From Chenopodium formosanum (lineage: Eukaryota; Streptophyta; Magnoliopsida; Caryophyllales; Amaranthaceae), in assembly GCA_024500155.1 (NCBI GenBank), contig CM044867.1, forward strand, positions 25,679,632-25,743,631: a stretch of 64,000 bases of DNA. The letters are read 5' to 3'. Position 1 is the stretch's first letter, and each line of letters starts with the position of its first letter. Position numbers and translations under genes: made by a program. This document shows, piece by piece, positions 1 through 11,800 of this stretch. Below the pieces are notes generated by a model. That model was not told where the DNA came from and searched no databases. It saw only the letters and a program-made list of their open reading frames with translations.

Positions 1-9
1 TGAGGCGAT

Positions 10-1245
10 CTAAGATAGCACAGCCATCACATCTGATGCTCTCAACGCGATGTAGTCAGAGCCATCAGCACCCTGCAAATCATTTCCGGCATATTTGGAG
101 TACAAAACTGTATTTCCTGGAGAAACAGGGAGTGGAGTCCTGTTTCCCTCTTCGTCTAAAGAACCAGGACCTGTTGCAACTACCTGTCAAGTCAATAAAG
201 GCAGGCAAGTATGATGAGTCAATTAAAGATTCTAAATATTATCCAACATTTCATGGTATTAATGTCCAAATTATGACAGATTGACAGCACTATTATAATA
301 ATTATCAATAAGAGTGAAAATTGTCAATTGGCAATCATTTATCACAGTTCAAGCAGGACATATACCGTGCCAAATGAAGGCTTCTCCTTAGTCGACTCTG
401 CCAGCAACAATCCTCCAGCAGTCTTATTCTCAACCTCAGCAACCTGTCCGTGTTATACAAATGCAAATCAGTGATACCGTGCCAAATGAATTTGTATTTA
501 ATTGTAAACGCCTCAAAAGGTGTTGTTTTCCAGGGCCACAAACCTTAATCAACAGGCGATCATTTAAAGGCTTGAGGTCCTTAACATCATCAGTCTCCAG
601 AATGCCAATTATATCATCTTCCTTGAGTATCAGATGACTCAATCCTTCCACTTCTATTTCAGTACCTGTGTACTTGGAATATACAACTTCGGCACCAGTC
701 TAAAGAAAAAAAAATATACAGAATTGGTTAATCACAATTCACAGTCAACAAGCTAATATGGGATCTGCATATTAAAGCATAGGAGCATCAACCTTGATGG
801 CAACAGGCAGTTTTTTATCCCCAACTTTCTTGCCTGACCCGATGGCAACAACTTCACCTGATTGAGGTTTTTTTTGTGCACCTGTGGGAAGAAAAATGCC
901 ACTAGTGGTCTTCTCCTCAACAATCTTTGTTTTTACTAAAACTCTATCTCCCAGTGGCTTAACTGATGTATACTGTCCACAGATAGGGTGACCAATGAAT
1001 CATATCAAAGTTTTATCTGGTTAAGAGGAAAACATTGAGTACTATATACACTGTCATACACTAACCTTGTTTGAGGTTACAGAGGCAGCATTAACAGCCA
1101 AAGCACGGTATGACCTTGAAGTAGAATTAGGATATGCAACAGAAACATTGATCTTCGAACTTCCAGAAGCAGAGCGAAGACCTTCGAACAAGGGTAAATT
1201 TTTGATAGTTAGAGATGAAGTACTTGTAAGCTGTGTGGCAGCCAT
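10..1245 (-). CDS. CPN21: Chloroplast 20/21-kDa co-chaperonin (CPN21/CPN20), five coding exons
   Basis: Co-chaperonin that caps the chloroplast Cpn60 ring during protein folding. Coding exons on the minus strand are 1066-1245, 793-972, 544-699, 366-443 and 10-183. Every intron is GT-AG and phase 0, and together they give 255 codons ending in TAG. Residues 1-60, starting MAATQLTSTSSLTI, form a Ser/Thr-rich plastid transit peptide with no acidic residues near the start. Two Cpn10 domains follow in tandem, about residues 61-155 and 158-255, which is the plant-specific double-domain form. Each has the mobile-loop region (GIFLPTGAQKKP; GGLLLAESTKEKP) and the LGDR/LNDR start motif. The sequence ends in SDVMAVLS. 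From memory it is very close to spinach CPN21 and has the same length. No stop or frameshift is seen. Oddity: intron 444-543 carries a 17-nt copy of the exon-4 end (see findings). Confidence 0.96.
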
Positions 1246-1247
1246 TC

Positions 1248-2830
1248 CTGTGGATATTAAGAACCAAGAAAGAGATCAGATGCCATGTTTAATACGAAGT
1301 ATATACTATCTATTTTACAGTGGTAGCATACGTAACACTTTGACCTCTACAGTTAAAAATCTTGTTTCCAATCATCAAGTTGATGAATTTGAATATGCCA
1401 TGGAGCAAATACTATCTGAAGTAGAAAATCCATAGTATGTGTATAACAATTGTTTCTAAGCATTGCTTAGCCCTGAACAAGTGAACAATAATGCAATATC
1501 TTTTTTTCTCATGACTACCGACCCAAAATAATCGGACCCTTCAAAACTTTAACAAGTTGGAGTTTGAACAAGTATTGATTTACTGATTTAGAAGTGTTCA
1601 GAAGCTCAATGGGAATTCCACAGTATGTAACACAACTATGGAGCTCTATAGAGTAGCATAGACTATGGAGTGAGGCAAATCAAACAAGGAGCAGTTCATG
1701 TTGGACATTACAATCATTCTCAGCTCAGTGGGAATTACACAGTTGCAATAATAGCAAAAGATACGCTGTATTAGGTAGATTGGAAGTATGCCATCAGTGT
1801 TAGCAAAATACCCATCTATGAAATGTTTACAAATCTATCAGTATTCAGCGCTTAAGGTCTCAATACACAATTAGACGAATTAGTAGACTACCAAATGTCT
1901 AACTACACGGTTTTTCTCTCAAAACCCTCGATGTTACATACGTATAACCACACTCTACCCACCCCATCTCCTTTAAGATACTCCTCATACTTCATTTGTC
2001 TCTCAATACATGCAACAAGTTGACTTTTGATGAGTGTATAATAAAGTCAGCTTGTAGCATGTATTAAGAAACTAAGGAAGTATACATATTTAGGTAATGA
2101 TTAATGTGGTAAAGCGAAACCAAATCCAATAAGCAAACAACTAAACACAATGATGCCTATTACATAGGCAATAACAAACGGCGGTAATGATATTAAGTAT
2201 TACCTTGAACATTAGCATACAAATTTTTAGCAAAATCACACTCATTACCATTACCACATACCATTATTGTCTACCCCAAACAATGAGTATTGCAATTGCA
2301 ACATCAAGTCATCAACATCGTTTAAATATAGAAGATATTTTAATAACACCGTTGCCATACTCCCTAATTACTGTTAAGGAAATCTATAATTCAATTTGTA
2401 ATAGTTTAACTAGCTAACACTTGGTTAAAACACTAGAAATTACTCGAAACGCTATTGCCGAACATGCCCTTTGCTCTACTCTATACTGCATAACTATTAA
2501 TTTGAAAGAAAACCCACTTAGGCACTTGGGCGTTAGCATACAGTCGAACATATGAATTATAAAACTTGATATAAATTTCAAAAGACTAAAAGAAAAATCC
2601 AAGAACAATACATAAACATTAATGAACCCAGAAATTAATTTACAATAAATTGCAGGTATTATGAATTAAAAATTAAAAGCTAGAAAAATGGAGCAAATGT
2701 TGGAGGGTGAAGGGAAAAAGAGTGGATAGAGAAGGACTTACCAGGAAAGTGAGATAGAGAAGGTAGACTTGGTTATGGGGTTTGAAAAGAGAGGAGATTT
2801 AATATTTTTTTGCAACTATTGACTATTGAG
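1248..2830 (-). other. CPN21 5'UTR intron and leader exon
   Basis: The acceptor (ATATCCACAG) lies two bases before the ATG at 1245. A strong donor (CTG/GTAAGT) is present at 2741, so a 1.49-kb intron (1248-2741) probably splits the 5' leader, with a non-coding first exon from 2742 to roughly 2830. Introns in the leader often boost expression of housekeeping genes. The intron is AT-rich and no other gene is seen in it. The transcription start is not determined. Confidence 0.6.
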
Positions 2831-2971
2831 GTTGCTTTATCCTAAACTAAATGGGCTCCAAACTCCAAAGAGTACAAATCCTTTTTTTTTTTTTTTTTTT
2901 TTTTATTATTTATTTTTTTTGGGAACGGTTGGGATGAGGGGCTTGCAATTGTTGATACGGAGTACTTTTTT

Positions 2972-3164
2972 TTAGGGTGTGTTCTGTTCACCTTATTTTT
3001 ATTTATTTTAGGTGTAATAAGTTTAGTTAAGTTCAGTTAAAGTTTCATAAGTTCTGATAAGGGTTGCTCAAGTACAAATTACAAATAAAATAAGGTCTAA
3101 TAAGTTCAAATAAGTTCAGGTAAGTTCAGATAAGTAAAAATCAAGTGAATAGAACACACCCTAA
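2972..3164. mobile_element. MITE with 20-bp terminal inverted repeats
   Basis: The left end TTAGGGTGTGTTCTGTTCAC and right end GTGAATAGAACACACCCTAA are inverted repeats with one mismatch. The 193-bp interior repeats 'aagttcagataag'-like words. There is no coding capacity. A direct target duplication is not obvious, so the superfamily (Harbinger or hAT) is open. Confidence 0.75.
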
Positions 3165-4982
3165 TTGTAATAGTTGATGGGCATAAAATTTTAGGTAAAA
3201 TTATAAGATGGGACTAAAGAAAGGTAAAATTTATGTTAATAAAATGGTAATTTTTGTAATACTATGGCAGCCAAAGCACGCGTTGCGCGCAAGGTGGTAA
3301 GCCCTTTTGGTTTAATTTTTCTTGGCTTGTGTTTGCACTTGATAAGGAGTTAATGGACTGATAAAGGAATATCTCTCTATTGCTTAGCCTTAATTTTTCT
3401 TGGCTTGTGTTTGCACTTCATATGGAGTTTATCGTTCGGTGCCGAAGGCTCTCGTATTTGATGTTGTAAAATATTCTCGGAAATGTGATACAACATGCTG
3501 CACCCTTATTTAAGTACTGAAAAAACACAATGTGCTGACACTTTTTATAGGAATTTATGATATTAATATATCTTTTGTGCTCATTGACCTAATTGGAAAC
3601 AAAAGGTACAAAATATAGCAATACATGGTACATCACAATACATATATAGTAGTGGCATTAATACATAATAGATACACATGATTTCACAAATGCACAAAAG
3701 TTAACGGATAATCAGAATATGAACTCGGACAAAATGCTTCTAACAATTTGGTTTTGCAATAAATTAACCCTATGCAACCCATAATTCCCTTGAATCCCTT
3801 TTTGCTTTCTTCCCCTTTTCACCGTAGTCAGTTTGGTTTCCTTTCTTTCTAGTACATCTACTTCGACACAATCATAGATTCATTTCATCAGTTTCAATGT
3901 CCTTTAAACACAATTATGTGTAAGTCGTTAATTTTGACCGTCACAAAATATAGAAAAAAAAAAACTCCCACATAAGGCAACACACTTTCGATGTCTAGTG
4001 ACTAATGTTGTCATGTAATAAAATCATGACCCCCATTAAAATAAATATAGAAAAGTTTAAACTTTATTATTCCATTCTTCATTTAATTTCTAATTAATTG
4101 ATGGGTGTTAAGAAAAATTACAAATTACACTTGGGAGTATGAAGGTAAAAAAACATTTTGAGGGGTATAATAGTCCGTGCACTATTCATAAGAGCAATCT
4201 CCCACTTTTTATAAGGTAGGGATGTAAGGGTAATTTTGACTTTTTTACAATAATTAAATGAAAGTCCACCTTAATCAAGAATTTGTGTTATTAGTTTTGT
4301 ATAAGGTGGCTTACATTAGTTTTATTGTAAAATGACCAGTTTAAGAGTAGCTGTAACTATTTTTATGGTAACTTTAATCCCTTTAAAGGTAACTTTTAAT
4401 TTGAAACTAGTGTGTGGTCTGACCGATGCCCCGGGTGTTAGTTTGTACTTGTTGGTAACTTTTAATTTGAAATGAGTTTGATTGTATTTTAATGTGTAAA
4501 ATCTAATGGATCATGCTGTGAATACTAATATGAATACTTTTAATATGTATTCAATAAGGTTTGACAATTTTACGTTGACAAATCGGAAGAACCACTAGTA
4601 AAGGACCTAAAGGTGCAATGTGCTAATATAATATTGAGGTTATAGAAGGAAAAATCAATCCATCACATTATTTGATAATGTTTGGAAAAATGAGATATAC
4701 TGATAGACTGACTGGGATCCTATTGAAGTTCGTTAGAAAAGGGTTCAAAATCCTTTTGAAGTAGGGGCATTAGGATTTTGAAAATCCTATTTGAAGTAGG
4801 GTTAAAGAATTGAAAACCCTCTTGCTATATTCCATATTGGAAATCCTCTTCTACTTCTCACAATATCTTAATCAGTGTAATGGAAGAATTGAAAATCATC
4901 TTTCTATATTCTACATTAGTACTACAATCGTAGCACGGTATGAGATGAAAGAATATTTAGTACGGAGTATATAAAAAAAAAC
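3165..4982. other. Intergenic, AT-rich, no gene seen
   Basis: No coding region is supported. It holds a 29-bp direct repeat (3312-3340 and 3390-3418, 78 bp apart) and scattered 'ttgaagtaggg' words near 4750-4810. Confidence 0.6.
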
Positions 4983-5222
4983 AATACTGAGTTAGTTTAC
5001 AAATATTTAGAAGGTATTGAAACTGGAAAATTTTTATCATTTGAAGGCCATGAATATCTTTTTGAACCTTTCATGACGTAGGACAAATCTTATGCAGCAG
5101 TCTAGACGTATTGCCAAAATAATGGGATTACTGAAGATGTCACATACGATTATTATCTAGACAACAGGGATAATGAAGGTGTCCTACAAGATATGATGAT
5201 GGATGAGATAGTGGAAGATTAA
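4983..5222 (+). pseudogene. Unidentified coding relic with two in-frame stops
   Basis: One reading frame of 80 codons from 4983 to TAA at 5222 has coding-like composition, rich in Glu, Asp and Tyr (for example LEGIETGKFLSFEGHEYLF and NNGITEDVTYDYYLDN). It is broken only by two TAG codons near 5080 and 5104. I do not recognise the family; a transposase or captured gene fragment is possible. No matching exons were found on either side. Confidence 0.4.
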
Positions 5223-5854
5223 GCTCCACTTGAGCAATCTGTTTAGCTGCATATTGTAACCATGTTTATAATACTTACTATTCTACAAAAATGGGTATCA
5301 TAATAAAGGCGTTGACGTCAATTGCACATTATATGCTACAAAAAAGAATGGGTTTTACATACCTAGGTCTTGAAATGTCAACTCTACAAAACTACATCAA
5401 ACTGTATTTGGACTGCAGCCTACACAACCAAGATAAGTAGATAACTATACATATGTTCTACCTACAATGTATTTCAGTAAATGATGTGGAACTCGATCAC
5501 AACATGAGTTTCCATGAGACAAACCTGACTACAAACAACACCAGGGCTTCAAACAATGCAGCTCACCTAATGAGCTATACAGATAACATGTGCGAAGCGT
5601 ATCGGCACAGACCAGATCAGCAGATACAAATCTAGTATGGAGTCGACACATTTTAGTCAACAAGACTCATCAGTCAGCAACAACGATCTGCCTTAACCAT
5701 AAATAAAAGAAAACCTTTCCCTCCAGTGAACTCTCTTTAAGCCGCAGAAACAGTTACTAGCTTCTTTACATATACCACAAGGGGATAATTATGTCCTTTC
5801 TGAAATACATCATGAGATGCAAATGATTTATCCACACGAATACAGGAAATGTCA
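5223..5854. other. 3' flank of TASH3
   Basis: This segment lies downstream of the TASH3 stop (minus strand) and probably contains its 3'UTR. No independent gene is supported; the 60-codon ORF at 5453 has no recognisable content. Confidence 0.5.
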
Positions 5855-8800
5855 TCAAGACTGATTAACATAAAGTACTGGTACTAGCCCAGCCACCTTC
5901 CCATCTCTACCAGGGCGTTTCTTCCTTACCTGAAAGTTCAGAAGTAATAGTCAGTAAGGACACTGTGTGCATGTCAGAAAGTAGGGAATGTGTGCAATGG
6001 CATTAAGTCAGGTTAAGCAGAAGAGAGCACATCATTAATGCACAATTTTGAATCATGGGCACCTAGCCAAACAGTTTTTTGACACCTCAACTCCTAAAAA
6101 AAGCATTGACACATTTTGTAACTAGTGACTAGACTGACTACACCCTAAAAACTCCAAAAGCTGTAGTGGTGTTTGCCCATATAACACCCCTACAGTAGAA
6201 TAGCACCATATGTGAAATCGCAAACATACTCACCCTGTATTTCATCTAAAACCAGAATCAACACAAGCATACCAAAAGCCAGGGTTTCTTTTGAATGATA
6301 AAAGTTCTTAAGGGGAAAAAAAAAAGACATCTTCACTTACAAAAAACCAGCCATCCACTTCATCCTCAATTTCAACCTCTTCGCCTGCTGTTAGATTTAA
6401 CTGCATGAAAATAGAGAATGATCAATATCTAACTGTTAGAAAAACAATAGGATATGGATATGCTTTTGGCTGCACAAAATGAAAAAGGAAAATTTTAAAA
6501 CAAATTTAATCATCTAATCCACCAGACAGTAAAAACCCAAAATCTGAACAAGTTGCACAAGTGGATTTACCTCGTCATCCCCACCAGCAGTAAAGTCATA
6601 GAGAGCAGTTCCAGGCTGAGGAGTTCCAGAAGAAACTCGTTCTTCATCCTGGGATCCAAAACTACGAGATGCAGAACCAGCTAATGGATTAACAAATGAA
6701 TCTTCTCTCTCAAAGGCATGTGATTCATATGATGGAGGTTCTTCTTTAATCTGTAGATGCTAGAGGTATCAGTAAGGCATAACTAATAGCAAATTAACAC
6801 AGCAGAGAACACAAGGGGGGAAAAAGGTTGTTTAGTGAGCACTGACCGGAGAGCCATAGCCCTCGTAGAGAGATGAGCTACCCCCCATGGGATACTTGTT
6901 AGATGCCTTCTCCTGCAAGTAAAATAGTTTGTTATTCCAGATAATTGCTCACAAAGCAAGATGATATAAAGTAGAGTTGTAAAACAGATCAGTTGGGTCC
7001 AGCATATAAAAAGGTGTGCCTAGGCGCAAGGCGACATGGGCCATGAACCTTTTTTTGATCTAGGCAAGGCAATCAAGGAGAGGGACACAAATTTTTTTTT
7101 TTTTCCCCAGATTTTTTTTTTCTCTTTATTTATTAAGTGTGCCACACTTCAATAGGGTGCAGGGATCCCTATCTCCTTGGTGGTATGCCTTGAGCCATTT
7201 TATACATTTGTTATTTTGTTGGGTCGAGTTTGTTTAGTATAGCTAAAATATCAGGTTTGAAGCTATGATAATCAGACTCGCCACCTATCCAGCTGTACCC
7301 ATGTTAGCATGACACTACCTGAGTTCAGACACATATTAAAGGTTAAAGTCAGAAACAAATTCCCTCAGTCTCTACAAAGTACAAACTTAGCCTATCCTCA
7401 GTCTATTTTTAGATGATATGGGATACCATCAAATTCAGTTTAACCTAAAGAAACATTAAATAGAGACTGACATCAAATTCAACTTCCCCCATCTATTTAT
7501 ATAGATGCAACGTCTTGCAAATTACACCATTCACACTCTTTGACTTTTGTTGGAGATCTACAATTTAGAGAAAACAGAGTCTCGTGGGATCTTGCTAGAT
7601 TCATCACAATTACGCTTTAGAAATATGAACATTTTTATACTTATATTTATTGGTAATAAAGAATTTAATGGTTGAAATTCTGCATAGGAAAGCGTGAAGA
7701 TAGAGGGGTTACATCTCCAAGTAACGAAGGAATAACATACAGAACGAGTATTTAACTTTGAAAACCCAAATTCTAAAAATCAAGGCATCAACTCATGTAG
7801 ATGAGTCAAGGATATTAGAGGTTTCACTCACCAAAGAGAGACAACCACTTGTGTATTGCCATCCTTCCACTGCTACAGTTAATTTTTTTGTACAATGGTT
7901 GAAATACATACTTTAGAGAAACCCTCTCACAAGTCAAAATCTCTAAAGTTAGAAGGATATCCCGTAAGGAAGCTGGGGAGGGGGACATAGGAAAAGAGTT
8001 TTACAACTAACATGGAAACCTCATTGAACAAAAAATCTGTCTCATTCAAACTTGGAGAAGTGTTTTCATGGGAAAAAGATACAGGTTAACAACCTATTTT
8101 CTATGTCTCTAATGACAATGAGAGTTCTTAAAGAAAGAGGATCAAGATGCATGATCTAAGGATGTGGAGATGTGTGCTTAGATAAGGAAGGCATTCTCCA
8201 CTTAGAAATGGTAGCCAATCTAAGGATGTAGGAGATGTGTGCTTAGGTAATGGATTTTTAAAGGTCAAAGGAAGTTTCTGCTGAGGATCCCTTGGTCAAT
8301 AGCTTGCATTTATGTTTTGCAAAGTATGAGTGTCAGTGCAGGAAAAGAGGAGCTGTCTCTGTGAAGGAAACAGAGCTCTACCTAAAGCATCAAGCCTTAT
8401 AAATTTGGTCAGATTCAAAGAGGTTAATAAGGCTAAATAGGTATGTTTTGGGGTGAATCCAATGCATTTGATGGTTGAAGGGAAAAGTTACAGAAGAGAA
8501 AGATGGAGCCACATTAAATTTTTTATTTTTACAGTAGGCCACAGAAGAAAATGTCATTAAGAAGGATACATAACAAAGATGTGATGAGACTAGCCGTACT
8601 CTAGAATACCTAGGCAGAAACCACTTACTCTCTCATATATATCTTTTATTTAATCCTCTGTTGAAAAAAATGGGGAAATAAAGTCGACAAAGTAGGAAAT
8701 GCTGGTATTATATTGTAACTTGGACTTTTTCAGCAATTAAGAAAAATACAGGAAAAGAAAAGGAAAAAATAGCCATAAAGAAACAGACAAAGGGAAGATA

Positions 8801-11800
8801 TTTAGAAAAGACCAAAATCTAGTATCAAAATCAATTCATACCGATGACTGTGAGCCCCCATATGATGGCTTTGAACTAAAAAGTGAAGGATAATTCATTC
8901 CACCAAAATGTGATGATATGGAGGTCCCAACTGATCCTGCTGAATCTGGAGAAGATGATCCATATGACCGCGCATCATCTTCCTGCAAAATCGTACATAC
9001 AAACAAGGTGCAAAATTAGTGGCAAAAGAAATGAAAAGGGAAGTTCGGAGGACTTTCTAGATAAGAGAAAATAATACTAATAATAGAACCCAGAGAATGC
9101 TCAGATGCATACCTCAAGTTCTGTGGTCTCCAGAAGTGTCTTTGCCCACATGTCATCATAACCAACAGAAGGTCGAGCAATGACGTTCTCCTCCTCAACA
9201 TCTGGAGCATCAGTTCCCATCCCAGCAAGAAACTCATTAACCTAGCACCATAAAACATGCAAGCAGTAAGGACATGGTGTCAGATGACCAACCCAGGGCA
9301 TAGAATTATGCGTACTTGATTTCGGCAATAGAAAAACTATTTAAACGGTGACAAAAGGTAGGCAGCTTAGCATTGCAGTACCATGGTATTAATATAAGAG
9401 GCACTGTGTCAAGGATTTAAAAACCCACCTGAATGTGATATTCTAGTTTCATTAAATCATATATGAAAATCCACTATGGATTATTACCTCTAAAACTTTA
9501 CATTTCAAAATCATAAGGTGTACATTAGACCCACAAGGAAGCTCTGGACACATTCTATTTATTAGTTATTACCTATGTTTAACCCCCTCATTTCTCAAGA
9601 TAGGACATAAGGTGTTACAAAGCATATAAGCAAGTTGATTTAATAAGATACTAAAAATCTTCAACTCATACAGAGACAACTCAACATTTTTGAAAGTGCC
9701 AACAACTTAGCTACTTCTCACCTCTAACCTTAACATCATTATAAATGAAAAAAGCTAGCTCATTACCATAATATGAGAAGTCCCACATTAAAAGAAAATC
9801 GGTAGTAAATAAAAGAGTGGTTAAAAGAAGCAAGCTAGTTGTGGAACATCATGGCTACCTAATGGGCTTGCAGCATATTTATCTCACCAAGCTCATCATA
9901 CCTAAAACGTACAGCGTGAAAGACAAATACAATAATTTATCTTACTCTGTTCATTGCAGGTGCATTCTTTCCCAGCAAGCCATCATCACCAAGGTTTGCT
10001 GCCCATGCATTGACAAGGTCGTCATCAAGCCCATCAGATTCAGTAGGCGTTGCTTTGGTTTCATACATAAGGTCAGAAATCCCAGTTGCAACAGCAGGAT
10101 CATTTAAACTGCTGAAGCCACTTATACCAGTCGACACACTGATATTATGCTTGTTGCGGTAGATCTCAATAAGCTTTGAACTGCAATGTAATTTCAAAAG
10201 GAAGCAATCATAACTGTCAGCATGAATAAAATAAAGAGCCAATACAGTCAGCATCAGTCCTACCTCCTACGGCTTCTACCTACTCCCCTGCGCCACCACC
10301 CCCCCCCCCACCCCCCGCGTGCATAAACTGCAATTTTGAAACATATACAAATTGGTGTATATGCAACGTTTTGACTTTTTTTACTATTCATTTGCCAACT
10401 TTGAGTACACTTTTTAATAAATATTAAAAATAAATATTAATATCCTTATATGTAAAATATTGTGGATTGGTCTCAATGTATATTTTCAAACATAAATTAT
10501 TTAATTTTTTTTTTTCTATTAATGTATACAAAAACTAATGTCAAAGTAGTGTATTGGAAAGTAGAAGAGTCAAAACAATGCATCTATAATGCAACGGAGG
10601 TAGTATAAAAGGAAGATACCCCACAGATCAAGTCAATACAATGATATAGAATATGGAAATGAGAATGGTCAAAGGCCGAATTATCTTTTCTTTCTTGAAA
10701 GTTTCTGAATATCTACTTGCATATCAAGTAGGTTCTACTAGTTAGACAGATTGAAAGGCTAATTATGTCAAGAAGACAAGAGCTTACCTTGTTGGTCCCA
10801 GTGGGAGATACTTCGCTCTAGGAACATAACAAAATAGTGAAACAAAATCCAGCAATCTCTCATGAGTCTCATATAATTTTTTTAGTTCTTCATCAGTCCA
10901 TTCCTTCTTTGCATTGTCATGGGTCCTTATATCCCTGTGATAATAGTTGGATAAGCCTCTTTAAGGATCAACAGAAAAATTTGCAAATCAAAAAGTACAT
11001 ACAAATAAGAGAATTGACTTCTTACCTGATTAGATCATCTTGTGCTTTATACATTTCATCAAGCACTTGTATCATCGGACTCAAAAGAGATCCAAGTCCC
11101 GTGCCACTTGCCCCTTGATCTTCACCATTACTAACATGGAGATCAGAAAACTTTGCCTGTACTCCTCCATGAGCTAAAGCATTCAAGAACTCATAGATCT
11201 GTATCCTGTATGGTTCACCGGATCTGATAGCCATTGTTGTCAAAGCTTGCACAGCAACTATACGGATCTAATGAAAATTCCAGATAAAGGGGTTAATATC
11301 AACCTGATTTGCATATGAGATATAGAAGATTCTAACCACAAGAACACTATATAAGACATCTATGTCATAAGACTGCATTACAACAATTATTTCCCCCATA
11401 GTTTTACTCCGTTTCTTTCCTAATCTCCTCAAAGGGTACCAAGGGTGAACTGAGAATATATGAAGAACCAATCTGGCCTATCTTGCGATTGGCTCTAGAT
11501 ATCTTCAATGCAGGTCAGTGTAACATATGAAGAAACATTTCAGCAAGAGCACTAAACAAATTTGAATTTGTTCTGGACAGTAAAGTCTGAAAGATTAATC
11601 TATGGTGTAATGCACCCATGCCAAACAATTGGATGGACCAAGCTTTACTCCATTTTCACAGCATGGTTCAACATACAATCATCTTACTTTCAAGCATCAC
11701 CCCACCAATCCAGCCTACCACCCCCACACTAACAACATTGTCATTGATCACATATCCATTAGTTCCCAGTCTTCCCACCCCACAATTATTTATGGCAGAG

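Noticed and set aside
1067..1435. 122-codon plus-strand ORF
   Set aside because: Antisense to CPN21 exon 1, whose minus-strand reading matches a known protein with correct splice sites.
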